A stretch of 7,006 bases of DNA, taken from NCBI GenBank assembly GCA_900752305.1, contig CAADUV010000288.1, positions 1-7,006 on the forward strand. The letters run 5' to 3'. Within the stretch, counting starts at the first letter, position 1. Each line of letters begins with the position of its first letter. The DNA comes from an uncultured Oscillospiraceae bacterium (GTDB lineage Bacteria; Bacillota; Clostridia; Oscillospirales; Oscillospiraceae). Shown piece by piece: positions 6,099-7,006 of this stretch. The translations under genes were made by a program, and so were the position numbers. The notes under the pieces are model-generated. The model saw only the letters and a program-made list of their open reading frames with translations. It had not been told where the DNA came from and made no database searches.

Positions 6099-6614
6099 TT
6101 ACTGCTTTTTTCGCTTTTCTTTCGCCTTGCCGGACAGCAGCGTGCCAAAGGCTGCCACAACGAGCAGGCCGCCGACAGCCAGGATCCCATAGCACACAAC
6201 ATTCATTATGGTCACCTGCGTCTGGCTGAATATATTCGGACGAGGCCTATAGTCGCCCTTTTTGTTCCGATAGACCTTTACCTTCACCTTATCTCCCGGT
6301 TGTACCTTACTGTGATAGGTCTCTTTTCCAGTAAATATCTTTCCGTCTATGGTATACTGAAATTTCGCCCGCCATTCCGGACGTTTGTAATTGGGATCCC
6401 CCAGCTTATCTTCCTTTACCGTATGATAGGACACATAAGTGACTTCCGCCTCTACTATGCGCACATCGGTAGAATGGTTATACTCATTCCAGAGGGAATT
6501 ATGCGTGCGGATCCCAATCACGCTGATGAGGATCAAAACCAATCCCACCCCAATGACAGGGAGCACATCCTTCCAGCCCATAGGCTTTTCTTCCTGCTTT
6601 ACTTTCTTTGCCAT
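6099..6614 (-). CDS. DUF3592-like membrane protein with an extracytoplasmic beta domain
   Basis: A 171-residue protein read from right to left. A short basic N-terminus (MAKKVKQEEK) precedes a first membrane helix at about residues 17-35. An extracytoplasmic domain follows at about 38-133, then a second helix at about 135-160 and a strongly basic tail (GKAKEKRKKQ). The middle domain shows the pattern of DUF3592 proteins: an 'EAEVTYV' strand, 'FQYTIDGKIFTGKETY' and 'VQPGDKVKVKVYRNKKGDYRPRP', in which the YxxDGKxFxG and PGDKVxVxVYxxxP elements are characteristic. This is by recognition, not by search. No known enzymatic activity belongs to that family. An AAGGTGA site (6625-6619) lies five to six bases before the ATG, and a TATAAT box is 50 bases upstream. 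The gene converges on the large repeat gene, shares its terminator, and is separately transcribed, so a functional link to the lipoprotein cluster is not implied. Confidence 0.88.
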   Translation of the reverse strand: MAKKVKQEEKPMGWKDVLPVIGVGLVLILISVIGIRTHNSLWNEYNHSTDVRIVEAEVTYVSYHTVKEDKLGDPNYKRPEWRAKFQYTIDGKIFTGKETYHSKVQPGDKVKVKVYRNKKGDYRPRPNIFSQTQVTIMNVVCYGILAVGGLLVVAAFGTLLSGKAKEKRKKQ

Positions 6615-6664
6615 CGCTTCACCTTGTTTTCCTTTCTTCCTTTCTCACCTGAGCTATATCCGTC

Positions 6665-6693
6665 ATTATACCTGTTTTGACATCGTTTGGCTT
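6665..6693 (-). promoter_or_regulatory. Promoter of the DUF3592-like gene
   Basis: A perfect TATAAT on the minus strand (6670-6665) is placed about 50 bases before the ATG at 6614. At 17-base spacing the -35 position reads AAGCCA (6693-6688), a poor 3/6 match. A sigma-A-type promoter is likely from the -10 box and position; the weak -35 suggests low basal or activated expression. Confidence 0.55.
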
Positions 6694-6811
6694 CACCCGT
6701 TTAGGTAATGCTCTGGAAAGATACGACTGCCTGCGCCATTCCCTTTTATTCCTCCTGACAAATTCTCCGTATCTTATTCTTTCGGGTGATGCGGCAATAG
6801 GCGAAACCTCG

Positions 6812-6841
6812 TACAATAAGATAGACAAGATAGACGTCTTG
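6812..6841 (+). promoter_or_regulatory. Possible promoter and operator of the right-end gene
   Basis: TACAAT (6812-6817) is a 5/6 match to a -10 box, about 60 bases before the ATG at 6876, with no clear -35. It is followed directly by two tandem copies of AAGATAGAC (6818-6826, 6827-6835), a palindrome AGACGTCT (6832-6839) and CAAGA/TCTTG arms (6826-6830, 6837-6841). The expected transcription start falls inside the repeats, a position suited to a repressor site. Weakly supported. Confidence 0.35.
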
Positions 6842-6875
6842 ACCACTTAACACGGATCAAAGGAGGAAACGAACG

Positions 6876-7006
6876 ATGAGAATCACACTGCCCACGCTGC
6901 CCACCACAGAGCAGGCATTTTCCGCCCTCACCCAAAACGGCACCACCGTGCCCGAGCAGGTCTGCGCCTACCTTCTCTGCGCTCTGCACCTATACACGCT
7001 GGATCC
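6876..7006 (+). CDS. Start of an unidentified gene, cut by the window end
   Basis: A reading frame opens at 6876 behind an excellent AGGAGG site (6861-6866, nine-base spacing) and runs to the window edge for 43 codons without a stop. The visible N-terminus begins MRITLPTLPTTEQAF and continues with a partly helical segment (VPEQVCAYLLCALHLYTLD) containing two Cys. It has no signal peptide, lipobox or clear membrane helix so far, so it is probably cytoplasmic. It is transcribed away from the DUF3592-like gene, from a 261-base shared upstream region. Too little is visible to name a family. The main support is the strong ribosome binding site and the open frame; the length and identity are unknown. 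Confidence 0.65.
   Translation, partial: MRITLPTLPTTEQAFSALTQNGTTVPEQVCAYLLCALHLYTLD

Noticed and set aside
5288..6202. 304-codon open frame on the minus strand
   Set aside because: It overlaps the C-terminal repeats of the large gene, runs through the perfect terminator hairpin at 6059-6084, and overlaps the end of the DUF3592-like gene in another frame. It is an antisense shadow.
6640..6660. tRNA-like start on the minus strand (GGATATAGCTCAG)
   Set aside because: The bases that should follow form no anticodon arm and there is no TTCGA T-loop or matching acceptor strand within the next 80 bases. The stretch is the leader of the DUF3592-like gene.
6090..6680. 196-codon and 89-codon + strand frames at 6090-6680 and 6439-6708
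   Set aside because: They are antisense to the DUF3592-like gene, which has a ribosome binding site, promoter, terminator and a family-like domain pattern. The products look like reverse-strand artefacts.
6619..6846. 75-codon minus-strand frame upstream of the DUF3592-like gene
   Set aside because: It covers the TATAAT promoter, has no good ribosome binding site, and its product is a basic sequence of no recognisable type. A real leader peptide is not excluded but nothing supports it.
7001..7006. BamHI site (GGATCC) at the very end of the window, as a cloning junction
   Set aside because: The same six bases occur elsewhere in the window (for example within 6182-6187), and the reading frame simply runs to the edge. 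Coincidence is the simpler explanation.

Overview
The window looks like chromosomal DNA from a Gram-positive gut Firmicute (class Clostridia, probably an Oscillospiraceae/Ruminococcaceae-type organism). This is inferred from style, not from a marker gene. Strong AGGAGG-type ribosome binding sites precede nearly every gene. There are several small lipoproteins of the MKKILxxLxAxxLLLAxxAC type with Gly/Ser-rich linkers, and a long secreted protein built from fibronectin-III-like repeats of the Tyr/Lys-rich kind common in Clostridia. The DNA is moderately GC-rich by eye (not computed). No rRNA, tRNA, CRISPR array, transposase or phage gene was found.

Layout. Positions 33-5992 hold six genes on the + strand, separated by short spacers and each with its own ribosome binding site, probably one transcription unit or two. 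They are a four-helix membrane protein (33-455), three paralogous lipoproteins in tandem (557-1087, 1152-1691, 1762-2382; here LpA, LpB, LpC), a fourth lipoprotein with a related signal peptide but a different mature domain (2441-2881; LpD), and a 997-residue secreted multi-repeat protein (2999-5992). A strong hairpin without a U-tract lies between LpD and the large gene, so the large gene may be expressed at a different level from the lipoproteins. A perfect 11-bp hairpin at 6059-6084, T-rich on both sides, ends this unit and also the convergent minus-strand gene 6099-6614, a two-helix membrane protein resembling DUF3592 proteins. A 261-bp region (6615-6875) then separates that gene from a divergent + strand gene that starts at 6876 and is cut by the window end. 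It holds a good TATAAT box facing left and a weaker TACAAT box facing right next to a 9-bp tandem repeat.

How the genes may work together. All six + strand products are predicted to be membrane-bound, membrane-anchored or secreted, so the locus appears to encode cell-envelope components. Three copies of one lipoprotein domain with linkers of 13, 20 and 48 residues suggest duplication and divergence of a surface-displayed or ligand-binding module. The large repeat protein looks like an adhesin or cell-wall scaffold. No catalytic motif was recognised in any of them, so no biochemical role can be assigned. The most distinctive feature is the tandem lipoprotein array. The spacers between its genes are themselves related, and LpD shares the leader and signal peptide but not the mature domain.
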